Of a DNA stretch of 64,000 nt, positions 52,022 through 64,000 are shown in pieces. The notes beneath the pieces were generated by a model, which worked only from the letters and a program-made list of their open reading frames with translations, ran no database searches and had not been told where the DNA came from. The first letter of the stretch is position 1. Each line of letters opens with the position of its first letter. Source of the stretch: Hybos culiciformis (lineage: Eukaryota > Arthropoda > Insecta > Diptera > Hybotidae); contig OZ023274.1 of the NCBI GenBank assembly GCA_964007475.1, positions 434,001-498,000 on the forward strand. Reading direction: 5' to 3'. The position numbers were made by a program, and so were the translations under genes.

Positions 52022-52252
52022 AAAAAAAACACACGAAGCAGTCATAGAACTGCCGACAGAAGTTTATGCTTAAAGATTTAAAAACTATGAATATCAGTGG
52101 CTACAAATAATGGGCTGCTCAGTACAAAATGTAAATTAAAATAAAAATCAGTCCATCAGTCCATTATTTGTAGCCACTGTTATTTCATAGTTTTTAAATC
52201 TTTAAGTATAAACTTCTGTCGGCAGTTCTATGACTGCTTCGTGTGTTTTTTT
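52022..52252. repeat. Large palindrome directly after the satellite
   Basis: Left arm 52022-52112 and right arm 52161-52252 are about 95% identical when inverted, with a 48-bp spacer. The arms contain ACACGAAGCAGTCATAGAAC and CAGTGGCTACAAATAATGG and their complements. It starts where the last satellite unit breaks off, so the two probably form one element. Confidence 0.9.
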
Positions 52253-55200
52253 AATATATCTGTTTACATGATTTCAGCAATTCAACTTAAAAATTTTAGA
52301 AACTTATAATCTAGAAAAAACAATAAAAACTATAATTTTGGTGCAGAAACTTTTGCTACAATTCATTTCTTGACTAACTAGTGATTATATTTTTAAATAT
52401 TAAATGCAAGCTTTTCAGCACATACTGTCGGCAAATTATGCAGTTTTATATATAATTTTCCATCGAATTTTTTTAGAGATTCTTATAAAACACATTTTTT
52501 CATTATTATTCCATAATGTCCACAAATGAAATTGGCAATCTATAAAAAAAGTTACTTTGTTGACATTCGCTTTTAAAAAGAATAGGTTTTTTTCAAATTT
52601 CAAACAGATTTACATTGGGTTTCCTCAGCTTTGTTCCTTAAGGTTTTGAACTCAAGTTAATGAATTATTAATCTTAGACAGATAAATTAAATACATTCGT
52701 TTCGTGAAGAATAGGAAAATTAAAGAAATTCCAAACCCCATGTGATTAAAAGTAAATTAAAAGTAAATATTGGAGTTAAGTAACTTGATGGATATTTAGC
52801 ACATGTTCCTTAAATTCTTAATTAAACAACAAAAAAATTTAAAGGCAGCTGATTCGAAATTAAATTTTTTTTTAAATTTTTGAAAGTTTTTATTCAATGA
52901 TGAAAATTTGGAACCAACTTAATTTACATATGAATATAAAAACATTAAAACATTTTCACTTTTAAGTTAAAATATAACGAGCACAACATAATATATGATT
53001 TATCAATTAGTTTAACAAAATAATTCGTATACTATTATACTTGAGTATGGCTAATGACCTTCAAGATTTTCACTGTTTTTAAATTTGTTTCTGAAATATA
53101 AGCATAAAGTTTTCTTATATTTTTTTTGTTTTTTTTTTAATTCATAGAAATAAATATAATAGACACAGAGTTGAATATTTTATGTTTCCATTATAAGTTC
53201 AACAAAAATATGATGCTGTAAATTTTACATAAATTGAATGAATTAAGCAATGCTGGGGGAACATTTTGCCATAAAAATGATTAAAATTACATTAAGTTAC
53301 TTAAACTGTTTTAAAAACTTGATTTATTTAGTTAATTATTTTTATGAATTAAGAATGAATTATGAATTAAGAAAAATGAATTTAAGAAAAAGATATTGCA
53401 TTTATGTATAAGACCGTATCTATATTATGTTTCAAAAGTAATAATTACCATTGTAGCGAAATCATTCTACATATGGTTCGGAGAAGGATTTAAAGTTTTA
53501 TCAGGGACTTATTATTTTCTTCAAAATTTTAACTTAGAATGTATATATATATTCTAAGTTAAAATTGTGAAGAATCATTTTTTAATTAATTTAAAAACAA
53601 AATAAAGTTGTTGGTTCACCGAGGCGTAGTAAATTAAAAAATATGAAATAAAATTTTCAAAGTTAGAAAATTCGTTGATTTTGGAAAGATGAAAAGTAAA
53701 ACTGTTGAAAGTAAAACTGGTGCAACTGAAATAAATTTCGTGATGTAAAATAAGAAATTATTTTTCTTTTTTCTCGATTTTGATGCAGAGATGCATTGTA
53801 TTTCAAGGTATACTGCTTTGAAAATGTTACCATCAGTCTTCTTATACGTTCTAATGAGAAATAAAAGGTTTCTGTTCTGTGGATACATTGATAACATCTC
53901 ATCCACATCCTTAATGCAATCATCAGACAAGTAACATAGTTAAAACTTTCAAGTAACATAGTGAAAAATTTCCTATCTGATTTGAAATTACTTTTTGCTA
54001 GTGTTGGATCTCACTTATTTTTTATTTTATCCACAGGCTTTAAATCAAATTTTCAAATTAATTTCCAATTTGCATTTTCCGGATTACTTTGTCTTTAAAC
54101 GACATAACAATATTTTTTATTTTGTCAAATCAATTACCGAAGTATGTTGATAATTTAAAGCTTATTTCTTTATTGTGCGTGATTTTATACAAACGATCTC
54201 AATTTAATAATAAAAAAATTACATTAATAAGCAAATATGACAATTTTTATACAATTTTTTTTTATTGCAAATCTGTTATCAATTAATTAAAATATATTTG
54301 TGTTGATCTATAAAATCTTTTTTTTAAATTAAGAGCTTTATTTTGTTTTTTTTTTTGGCGGCACGCTTTTAAAAAAAAATATGTTGATAGAAAAGCTTAC
54401 CTAAATATTATTTAAATTATAATTAAATAAATAAATTTGAGAGGAAATAACTTGAAAATAATATTTTTTTCAATTTAAGCAATACACAGACTTCATTCTC
54501 ATCAGATGCAGGTATAGTGAATTTTAATAGGAGAGAGAAATATACTTAGAAGATAAAATAGAACAAAACATAATAACAAAAAAATCTCATAAAGAGGTTC
54601 ATCACTAAATTTGGATGATAAATGATAAATTAACATATTATCGAGATTCAATTAAAAATTATCAAGACCCAATGGGTAATATACATATGGGTAATATAAT
54701 GGGGCGAGCACTTAGAAATTGTGTCTTAAAAATAACAAGCACAAAGAACAAACAAAGTTGAATTATGGAACATTAAGTCTGAACCCAGTACCTAGAACTA
54801 GGTGGAAATTACAACGGTTAAAGACAAATTTTGGAATTTTAAGTTCAAACCTATTAAAATACGTTCGCAATATCGAGACGAGTGCTTAGAACTATATGGA
54901 TGAAAAATGCTTAGCAAATGAAGTTAAATTCAACAAATAATTAACAAAAATAAATTGTAATAATTGTATAATATATTTGTAATAATAATTGTATAATATA
55001 TTTGTAATAATTGTATATTATATTAAAAAAATAGATGTATACAAAATTATAAAAAAAACACAAGAGCCGTCGCCGGACGTCTGATAGATGTGAAACATCG
55101 GAATTATTTCGTAGCATAAATATAGTATAATAGAAAGAAAACGATATGGTTTTTATGTATTTCCCTATAGTTTAAATTTCAGACAAGTACTAAATAATAA

Positions 55201-57683
55201 ATATCGTGTAAAATTCCCTCTCATGTTTTTTATTTACATAAATTTCGTACAAATGAATGACTACCTAGGTAGGTTTCACACTAAAAATTAAGAAATTTAA
55301 TCAATGACTAAATCGAATTAGGAAATTATTGTTATAAAATTATTAAAAGGAAAATTTTGCAAATATGAATTTAGAATTGTGGAATGCATTATTTGCTTTT
55401 ATTTGTATTCAAAATAAAGTCAAAATATTTTTGGAGTTTATGAATTTTTTTTAAATTTTTTAATTTAATAATAATTATAATAATAATTTTTATTTATTTT
55501 ATTTATTTGCACTATTATGGAATAAATAAATAAATAAATAAATAAATAAAGTTAAATTATGAGGCATTAAGTTTTTCACCGAGTTCGAACATATATATAA
55601 ATATAATCAAATATAATTATAGTTAAATACGTTTGAACTGTTTTTTTGTCACTCACAAAAGTCAAGGTTTAAAATTATTGAAGAATATATTTTGTAGTAA
55701 TTGTCAAATGGGTTATTTCTTTGCAGATCCTAGTGTAATTGCTTTTCATTTTGCTTTATTTTGATTTGGCAACACTTTAATCAATATAAGAAAAGTTTAA
55801 ATAATTAAAATTTCTTACTGTCAATAATTTTAGATAAGCAACTATTCACTAGAATCCCTACATATTTCTATACACAATATTATTATTGTCATTCATATAA
55901 ATACGAGAAAGAAAAAGCTTTATGAAGTTCAACTCTTTTAAATTTTTTTTTTTATTGAAATTTTTATTAACTTCTCTGTTTATTTTTTATTTTTTTTTTA
56001 ATGAACAACTTAAGTTAATTTACTTTTTTTTTTCTTTTTAAATTCAGTTTTCGCATATTGTTTTTTTGCGCTACTACTGAGTTTTAGTATTATTTATTCT
56101 TGTTATTGTTTTTGTTGTAAATTTGCAATTTAAATTAGTTTTTTTTTTTAACTGATATTCATATTAAAAGCATGAGATTATAATTTGATTCGGTTGTGGT
56201 TACGGAGTCTTTGGTTTCAAAGTTTAATTTTGAACAAAAAAAAAGAAATGTGTCCAGCATTTTGGCGTCGGGAATTACTTTTGCGGAATAAAATTTAAGA
56301 AGGTTTTCAAATTAATAAATATCGATAAACAAAACTTTTTTGTAACTTTATCTTTCATTAATTTTCACGTTGTCAGTTGTGAGCTAAATGTAGACCACAG
56401 TTAGTGAAGGCTTAGTTATAGTTTTTGATAGTATCCAAGGCATTTTTTAAAACAGTTTCACTTACTATCGTTTAACTATCAATATTATAAATTCAATTTT
56501 GCATTTATTCAAAAGTCAAGCAGAGCATCTATAATTTTACCTTTTTATTTCCACAATAAGGTCTCTAGTCTAGTTATTATATTTGTTCTAATTTCACATT
56601 TTTTTGATTTAATAACGACAAATTTTTACAATCGCCATAATTATCTTCATACAACGGGCATTTAAATGATGAAAAATTTAAAGTTTCTGGTAACGTCATT
56701 TGAATATTATTTTTGTTTTTTAAAACTTTGCAAGGAAACTGAGGAAAATTAAAAATTTATATAACTATAAGTCTTACATATATGAGAGTACAATTCGGTT
56801 GAGAACTACTATACAGATTAAATTTTAGATTTTAGAATCTTAATTGATTTCGGATATAGATATAATTTTGAAATTTGAATATAGAAATCAAACATTACGA
56901 TTTGCTTGTCGTTATTTTTTTTGTACTGTGAACACTTCAAGCTTTCTGTGACAAAATAATTATTATAATTTTTTAATTTATACAAAAAAAAAATCTATAA
57001 TTATAATGAATAAAATTTTGATTTTTTTTTATGATGAGCTGTTTGGTTTTAAGTTATTAGCTGGCAAGCGGGCGGCTTTATTAAAAAAAATAAATAAATT
57101 GAATTATTTATTAATTAAACAAATGCTGGTGGCTGATAGTGACTTTAAGAGACTTTTTTTTTTATAAAAAAAAACACAAAAAAAATTACGTGGAGTTATT
57201 TCGTATGAATTTTTATTTATTTTATCGTTATTTTTTTCTATGAATGCCTATATATTGATTAAAATAAAAAAAAAATTTTTTTTATGAAATTTGTGTTTCA
57301 GTTTGACATTAAAACCTTTATTTATTTTTAATTTTGAGAATAAAACTATTTTTGTTTTTGTAATTTTAATTTAATGTTCAAAAATTTTAAAATAATATAA
57401 AATATAAGTTTCATAATTGATCTTTCGATAAAATGCTGACATTTTTGAACAAAACGTTGTTCTTTCTTAATGTCGAAGATATTATCAACGTTAAAGACTG
57501 TCATTATTGTAACGGAGTTCAACGTCGGATTTATAAGATTCCTATAAGCCTTTATAAGATTCTTAGTAGTTTTATATTTTCCTTTGAAGATACAATTTTT
57601 TTTTTTTAAATTCAGTACTTTATTGATTTAAAAAAATATAATTATATAATTACATAATTACACTTAATCCTAAAAACCAAAAT
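52253..57683. other. AT-rich non-coding stretch
   Basis: No confident gene. A perfect 22-bp-arm hairpin lies at 53519-53573. A short tandem (TTGTATAATATATTTGTAATAA-like) lies at about 54958-55020, and an (AAAT)n microsatellite at about 55522-55550. Overlapping minus-strand frames at 53634-53959 were examined but no family was recognised. Confidence 0.5.
53519..53573. repeat. Perfect short hairpin
   Basis: ATTTTAACTTAGAAT and its exact complement flank a GTATATATAT loop, and the arms extend outward to CTTCA/TGAAG with one bulge. The size of about 55 nt is that of a small pre-miRNA-like or MITE-derived hairpin. No further evidence of expression. Confidence 0.7.
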
Positions 57684-57721
57684 CTAATACCCAATGCTAT
57701 GAAAGCCTGATGGGCTAATAC
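57684..57721 (-). CDS. Possible tiny terminal coding exon
   Basis: On the minus strand the acceptor TTCTATTTGCCAG ends at 57722. The next bases can be read, in phase 1, as ISPSGFHSIGY and stop at 57684, and AATAAA follows about 60 bp later. Together these look like the last exon and 3' end of a minus-strand gene whose other exons would lie at higher coordinates. It is short and could be chance. Confidence 0.25.
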
Positions 57722-60700
57722 CTGGCAAATAGAAAATGTACAAAAATGTTAGAACATAATTCAGATTATTCTATATAAATTCAGTACAAGATGAAATTAA
57801 ATTAAAAATTCAATATTTTAATACAAATTAAATAAGGATCATTACACAAACATTCCTAGCTAAAAAATTCAAATATCAATTTATGAAACATAAATACAAT
57901 ATAAAAAAGAAAAAAATACATAAAATTTTATTGCTTAAAGTAAGTTCTACAAATCAATACCTATATAGTAATACATTTAAAAAAAAAGATGAAACTTACT
58001 ATGTAAATTGAAATTAATACTTTAACAAATTCATTAATGTAATAAATTAGCAGAAATCAAAAATCAATATTTAATATTAAGCAAATTCTACTTCCTTTCA
58101 CTAGAAGGTTATTAACTACTTAGAGAGAAAATTAAGTATTCAACTGATCAAACCAAGATTGAACTGAGATCTCAAATCCCTTATGATTTTTATTATTATC
58201 TCTTATGCTATTCTTCAAACAAATTTTCAATATGGCACAGATGGTTAGTGAATTTTTTTTTAACTTTAATTTGGTCATTAGCTCATAGAGAGTAATTTAA
58301 CAGTTCGCTCACATTACTATTTAAATTTTATTGTAGACATTTTTTTATAAAATATGAATATTGTCAATATCAAAATGACTTTGACTACAATATACTTTTA
58401 AACTTTAAATGAAGTTATATGTGTGTCAAAATTCATTGTCTTCTAAGATAAATATTTTCTTTTTTTTGTTTTTCAGATCATTAACCCATATTGTTATAGT
58501 TCTTATTTTTATATATATTTTTTGTCAATCCCTTTATTAAAGTAAAATAAATTACTATGTGAAATTTTATATTATTTAGGTACATCTATATAGAGGAGTT
58601 ACAATTAAAATGCAAAAATTAAGTAAATCAAAATTTTAGTTTGTTGTTTCTTCATACATATAAGTAGTTAACATCCAGTCCTGAGATATCATTAAACTCG
58701 TAAAAGTTTTCATATTTTAGTCATGTGTTAAATTTTGGTACTCAGCATATGCTAGATACAAATTCGACTTAACATTTTTTCCAAAGCCTAATAACTTCAA
58801 GTTCTCTAATTAATACTAGGCTCGAATTTAACAATTCTAAAAATAACTAAAAATCTTATTATGTACTAAGCTATTGAAAGACAGTTTTCTTGAGTTTTCT
58901 TGAAAAAAGAGAAATTAATAATTTTTCAACCAAATCCACGATTTTGTAATATGAAAATAATCAATGAGTCTGTAAGCCCTAAAAGTTATTCAGTTATTTT
59001 CTAAATAACTTCAAATTGGAACATTGTTGTCATATCAATACTAGTTATGTCATTATCGTGACTTGTTAATAGTTACGTACAATATTATACAAAGAAAGAT
59101 AATACTAAAAACTTAAATTATTCATATTTTTTTTAAAGTCAATAATTGCTAAAAATAACTTAAAAATTATTATCTTATTCTTATACCTTGTTCGCATTCT
59201 AATTTAAATTCTACTTATATTCCGGAAAACAAATTGCCGTTCGCATTACAAAATTTGATGAGAAATGGAAATTGATGATGTATAAAAAAAATTGAGAAAT
59301 AGAAAAAGTTTTTGTTGTTGAAAATTTTGACTTTTTATCGCGCTTTTTATCAATTTTATTTTGTTTTTTTTTTCATTTTGATTCGAATTTTACAAAAAAA
59401 ATTATTGCCAACTATAACAAAATTTCAAAAAGTGAGTGAAAGTAAATAAAAAATGAACTATTTTTTTATAAATGTAGAAATCTAACCCTGACAAACTGGA
59501 ATATGAAAGTGGAATAACATACATATTCCGGAATATATTTTTATATGAAAAGTCCAGTTAATTTTCCTGAAATATTCCGGAAAACAGCATATTCCACAAA
59601 TATTCTCCTAATGCGAACACCATATTATGCGAACACCATATTAAGTATGTATGTGTTTTTTTTCACAGTTTTTTATCTACAAAATTTTGTGTTTCCTTTT
59701 AATAAAATGAAAACATAAAATTTTCTTGATCAAAAGAAAATATCAAAATAATATACATACTTATGTTTATAAATTAAGTTCTTTAAAATATTTAATATCA
59801 GCAGAATTTTGCGTTTTTTCTTATTTTTTCTTTAAATAAAATTAAAAGTTTTGTTGCACATTAAAATTTTCAAGGTAAATTTACATTAAAATAAACAAAT
59901 TTTTATTTTTTTTTTTTGAAAATTTATATCAAAAAATAATGTTATTTTAATTTTATCTGGTATGTAAAGTGAAAGCAATATTTCACCAATAAGTAGTTGT
60001 TCAAGATTCGAGAGTTCTTTAATTTTATGTTTAAGATTTTTGAATCATAAACTTTTCCTAATTAACACGACGCGACGAGCTTAGAATGAATATGGAAATA
60101 AATTTTATAGATCTTTTAGATGTTATATTGAATAATTTTGAAAACAGAATTTTCCGAAAGAATTACAGGAAAAGTTATTTTTTTTTATATTATTAATATA
60201 CTTAACTATACACTATTAATACAAAATAGACAAAAATTAAAAAATATTTGATCTTAACACTTTCTCTTTAATACCGGAAAAACTTTAAAGTTTTTATGAT
60301 TAACTCATTTCATCCCAAATAATTTTTTATTATAGACATTATGATGAAGTAATTTGGTTAAAATAAGATAGTTTAAATTCATTTCCATTTGTGTCAAAAT
60401 ATATATTTTGTATTTCTTTATTCGAATATTGCGGTTTGACGCCCAACCACTAACCAAATCCTTAAATTTAGGGTTTTGTAAACAAAGCTTTACGTCATTG
60501 ACCACAAAGTCCAGTCATAAGAGATTTTTTTTTAAATAAAAATGACGATAAAAAATTTAAAGAACAAAAATTTTCGCTCATAAAAACTTTTTTGTTGTTT
60601 TTGTTTTATATATGTTTAATTGTTATTCTTAACATCAAATCTTATCTAAATTAAAAAAAAAAATTCACATTTTATAACTTAAAAAGTACTGATAAGGAAT

Positions 60701-60883
60701 CTTAATTTAAAATGATAAGAAAAAAATTTCAAATTACATTTTTCAAATTTTAAGCCAATTCGTTTTTTAGCAAAACAAGAGAAAAAAAAACTATAAAATT
60801 ACAAGAAACCAAAAATATATATATTGTGTTTATAAAGTTCAAAATAAAAATCAGAAAGCAATAAAACTAAAACAATAAAAATC
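57722..60883. other. AT-rich non-coding stretch
   Basis: No gene was recognised apart from the MITE at 59190-59618. A 66-codon minus-strand frame at 60305-60505 lacks support. The last part should hold the 5' UTR and promoter of the gene starting at 60884, but no promoter element stands out. Confidence 0.45.
59190..59618. mobile_element. MITE with GTTCGCATT ends, relative of 12824-13210
   Basis: GTTCGCATT at the left is matched by AATGCGAAC at the right. Interior words ATTGCCGTTCGCATTAC, AATATTCCGGAAAACAG and ATATTCCACAAATATTC parallel those of the element at 12824-13210. A 16-bp direct repeat (ATGCGAACACCATATT, twice) lies at 59611-59642, at the right end. Confidence 0.65.
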
Positions 60884-62164
60884 ATGAACAACAAAACTAA
60901 TAGTAATAATAAAAATAAACAAAGTAATATAGAAAAACAAAAGAAAACGTTAAATTCGAAGAAAATAAAAAAAAGCGGTCAGAAAAATTCCGACAACCAG
61001 CATCATCCGACTGATTCTAGATCAGAAAAATTACTCTCAAACAAAGCAACAGGTGTAGAAATGAGAAATAAAAATAGTAATTCTAGTCAAAGTCGTAATT
61101 CGCAAAATGAAACGACGACAACAGTACAAAGAAAAAGCAATACACTTTCAACTAGTATAAAATCGGCAACAAATGAAATTCCAGAAATAAGAAAAATGGA
61201 ACGATCCAATAGTTTTTTCCTTACTCGTAAGCTATCAAAATTAATAGGGAGTCTAACTGGTAGCCGAGAGAGTTTATCTTCGAAAGCTGATTCTGAAGAT
61301 AAAAATTTACCACCATTTCAATTTACCAGAAGTCGCAGTTTAATTGTTATACGGAATCCGAAACGGCGGAGTGTCATAGAACCAACACTGGAGGAATTAT
61401 CAGAGGAAATGGAAAAACCGAATTCTCCTGATCTGACGCGGGACAAACAAACAATGTCGACGTCGACAATGACAGAAGAAAAAGAAGTTGATTTTAAAGT
61501 TCCTGCATCAGTTGAATTACGGCGTGAATCGCCAGAGAAACGACAATCACCAGATAAGCGACAATCTATGGGAGAAACAAGTCGACGAAAATCATCACTT
61601 GTTTCTAGTATCAAAAGAACATTTAATTCAAGCAATGAGAAGAAATTAAATACCAAATGGAGTTCGTCGTTACTCTCACTCCAAGAAATTGATAATATGG
61701 TCAGTTATGAAAACTTAAGTTTCATCGACTATGATAAGTTTAACGAATATGAGAAAACATTGCAACGTAGATTATCACATACTCAATCACGCAACGAATT
61801 TGGATCATCGAATCCTTCTCTTTCTTTACCTGTTCCATTCAATACTGTAGTTCGGCGCGAAAAACGGGGTCGTTTAAGTTGTGTTGAAGCACCAAAAAGT
61901 TTATTCATTCAATCACCAGTTGATGAGAAACATACAAATGAAGATTGGCATCGCTTTAGCTTAGACGATCAAAAACTAAATGAAATGTCAGGATTTTTCG
62001 CTAACGATTGGAATAAATACGGTCGTAAGATATCTACGGAAAGTTTAAGTGACGGTAAAATTTTGGACACGAGAAATATGAATATGACTAGTCAAATTAG
62101 TTTGAATAATAGTGGATTAGATTCTGATTCGAAAACATATCTTCAAATTGATACAGTTGATGGG
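60884..62164 (+). CDS. Large 5' coding exon of a disordered Ser/Arg-rich protein
   Basis: A 427-codon exon starts at ATG 60884 and runs to a consensus donor GTAAGT at 62165, where the phase is 0. Past the donor the frame turns into AT-rich low-complexity sequence and stops at 62233, which supports splicing. The first 60 residues are Lys/Asn/Ser-rich. Later come an RSNSFFLTRKLSKLIGSLTG basic/hydrophobic patch (about 108-127), an acidic EELSEEMEKP stretch, repeated SPEKRQSPDKRQS, basic RRKSS and RRLS sites that resemble basophilic kinase targets, and a more ordered block with VSYENLSFIDYDKFNEYEK (about 276-294). No catalytic domain is visible in this exon. A cytoplasmic scaffold or the N-terminal part of a signalling protein is a guess. 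The gene is not identified, and downstream exons lie beyond the intron. Confidence 0.75.
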
Positions 62165-62375
62165 GTAAGTTGCACAAATATTATTAGTTTCAGAGTTTTA
62201 CTTAAAATATTTATTATTAGGTACTTATTTTAAAGTGGAATTATCAATTTCTTTAAAAATATTATTTGACCTAATATTTTTGCTATGCAATTTTATGATA
62301 TATATGTAAATAAAAATTAAAATCTGAAGACAGTGAAAATTTCCCGCCAAATAGGTAGTACATGTGAAAATATTT

Positions 62376-62720
62376 ACAATTTTTAAGAAATAAAAAGTTT
62401 TCATTCGGGTTGAAAATCTAATTATTTTATATTTTATCAAAAATAAATGTTAAATTTAACCATAGATTAAGAATACAGAAAGATTTATAGCTTTTTTGGT
62501 ATTTTTATGTGAAGGTGTTAGTAAAACTAAATAAAATTCTTTTCATATATTGATAATTATCACGTATTTTATTTTGTTTTACTAACACATTCACATGAAA
62601 ATACCAAAAATAATGTCATATGAAGCTAACAATCTATGTATATTCTTAATCTTTGATAAAATATAAAATAATTAGATTTTCAACCCGAATGAAAACTTTT
62701 TATTTCTTAAAAATTGTAAA
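62376..62720. mobile_element. Long fold-back MITE in the intron after 62164
   Basis: Left arm about 62376-62530 and right arm about 62574-62720 are inverted copies. Outer words ACAATTTTTAAGAAATAAAA and GTTTTCATTCGGGTTGAAAA, and the inner word GTTTTACTAACAC, have clear complements. The loop is about 45 bp. Non-coding, with potential to form long double-stranded RNA in pre-mRNA. Confidence 0.85.
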
Positions 62721-63885
62721 AATTTTTTTTAATAACCATTTAACTTTCAAATTAAAAAGAAACTGAAAAAAATTAAATGAAACTTACAGAATAAAAATAA
62801 TGAAACAAAAATCTAATAATTTCTTAGTTTTTCTTATTCAATTAAAAAAGTATTTAATATTTATACTCATGAAACTTAAAAACCCTATAAAAACAAAATT
62901 ATACATTTATGAATTGAATTCTTTTGAAATAAAAAAATAGTCTACAGATGTTTATTTATTATTTGGATGAGGGGCTGTTCACAGATTAGATAACGCAAAT
63001 TTAGTCGTTTTTTTTTACCCCTTCCTTATTCTCGTAACAGATCGTAAAATATTGCGAGGAAATCCTCCTCCAAAAGAATAACGTAATAAAAGTGGCTGTG
63101 AAAAAATATTAAATTTTTCGCTTAACTTACAATATTAAAGTTAAGTGTTTATAAAGTGTTGGTGAAAATCAGTTTATATTATTATTTGACAAAAATTTTA
63201 TTCGTAAAAAAATTAACTTTTATAATTTGAAGATCTCGATTTTTTGATCTCTTTTTGATATTTTTCTATAGAAATGATCGCTGCTGTATAATAAATAGAG
63301 ATGTAGGGTTGTAGATTAAAAATTGTAAAAAAAGAATATTAAGAACAAATTTTATTTTTATTTAACTTAATACACTGAAAACAATGAGCCGCTGAACTAG
63401 AAATATATTTTAGTTATTTACTTAGCAAAACTATTGAAATTATTTAAAAAAAAACTTATTTCTATAAATTTTGTAACTCAAACTTTTTTAGGTAAATTGT
63501 ATTTTAATCGAAAGTAAAGATTTTGGGCTCGAAATAGCTACAGTGAATCTGAATACTGTACTGTCAGGTTTAAATTATGTTAAAAAATATTTTATTAAAA
63601 ATGTATACAAATAATTGTTATTTTAGCAGAACTTATTCTATTTTTAAAATTGCATTTCTTAAAATTAAATACAGAAGTTCATATTTTTTTTAAACCAGTA
63701 AGCTTGTCATCATATATAACTTTAAAAAATTATTAGTGCTACTGGATTTTTATAATTTTACATAACATTGTTATAAAAACAAAAAACTTTTATTCTGAAC
63801 TTTTTTTTGCTTGATATTTGGTTGAAACATACACTACTATACATTTACGATATTAAAAAAAAATATATGTATATATATTTTAATT
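62721..63885. other. Intronic/intergenic AT-rich stretch
   Basis: It lies between the plus-strand 60.9-kb gene and the converging minus-strand exon at 63886. No further exon was recognised. Confidence 0.45.
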
Positions 63886-64000
63886 TTAGTTTTTAGCATA
63901 ATGTACAAAAGCTAATACTGTGTCAAGTAAATACAATGCAGCTGTTATTACACACAGAGAACCCATAGCTAAACCAACTTCTTTTTCACTTGTTACAAAT
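63886..64000 (-). CDS. C-terminal exon of a multi-pass membrane protein (MARVEL-like?)
   Basis: The minus strand from the window edge reads FVTSEKEVGLAMGSLC and VITAALYLLDTVLAFVHY, then AKN and the stop at 63886-63888. The hydrophobic segment of about 20 residues near the C-terminus resembles the fourth membrane span of small tetraspan proteins of the MARVEL/CMTM/plasmolipin type, but only 37 residues are inside the window. The upstream exons are outside. It is convergent with the gene starting at 60884. Confidence 0.6.
   Translation of the reverse strand, partial: FVTSEKEVGLAMGSLCVITAALYLLDTVLAFVHYAKN

Noticed and set aside
50912..52034. Several open frames of 60-167 codons on both strands
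   Set aside because: Each is a translation of the 219-bp satellite; the same peptide recurs with the repeat period.
53634..53959. Two overlapping 98-codon minus-strand frames
   Set aside because: The N-terminal parts look somewhat protein-like, but they overlap in different frames, decay into AT-rich sequence and match no family I know.

Overview
The window is an AT-rich stretch of a metazoan, almost certainly insect, nuclear genome. Signs are spliced genes with GT-AG introns and AATAAA signals, long CAA/AAT trinucleotide tracts, a peritrophin-type chitin-binding remnant, and many eukaryotic transposons (non-LTR, LTR, hAT, Helitron-like, MITEs). A dipteran is plausible but the sequence does not prove it. 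There is one 200-base assembly gap (11827-12026). No bacterial operon, CRISPR array, rRNA or tRNA gene was seen.

1-17.6 kb: no convincing gene. It holds a 282-bp tandem repeat at the left edge, two copies of a TIR element (about 3.03 and 8.21 kb), three copies of a short Helitron-like family (4.9, 10.9 and 13.7 kb), a TIR element at 12.8 kb and microsatellites.

17.7-38.6 kb: the core of the window. Five paralogous plus-strand genes lie in tandem. By assembling splice sites I find that each has a first coding exon ending in phase 2 and a second coding exon carrying two closely spaced hydrophobic segments followed by a polar tail with two or three PPxY/LPxY motifs, often continuing as D/E-D/E-A. 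All five joins preserve the frame and give predicted proteins of 596, 201, 218, 186 and 250 residues. The first gene has a Gln/Asn-rich N-terminal exon with a polyQ tract encoded almost only by CAA. PPxY tails are the classic ligands of Nedd4-type WW domains, so the family may be membrane adaptors for ubiquitin-dependent trafficking. The motif spacing recalls insect Commissureless, but that is inference. The 7.6-kb intron of the second gene is a transposon nest: a broken non-LTR element carrying a palindrome-rich insertion, MITEs, a fold-back element, and a minus-strand non-autonomous LTR element inserted in one arm of that fold-back.

38.6-52.3 kb: mostly repeats. It holds a roughly 120-bp tandem array, small TIR elements, a decayed minus-strand chitin-binding/mucin-like gene, a 1.4-kb palindrome-rich insertion, a minus-strand terminal exon of a membrane protein, a small secreted-peptide gene, a 722-bp deleted hAT element with its target-site duplication, and a 219-bp satellite ending in a large palindrome.

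52.3-64 kb: intergenic or intronic DNA, a possible minus-strand terminal exon at 57.7 kb, a 427-codon plus-strand exon of a disordered Ser/Arg-rich protein (60.9-62.2 kb), a long fold-back in its following intron, and the C-terminal exon of a minus-strand multi-pass membrane protein running off the right edge.
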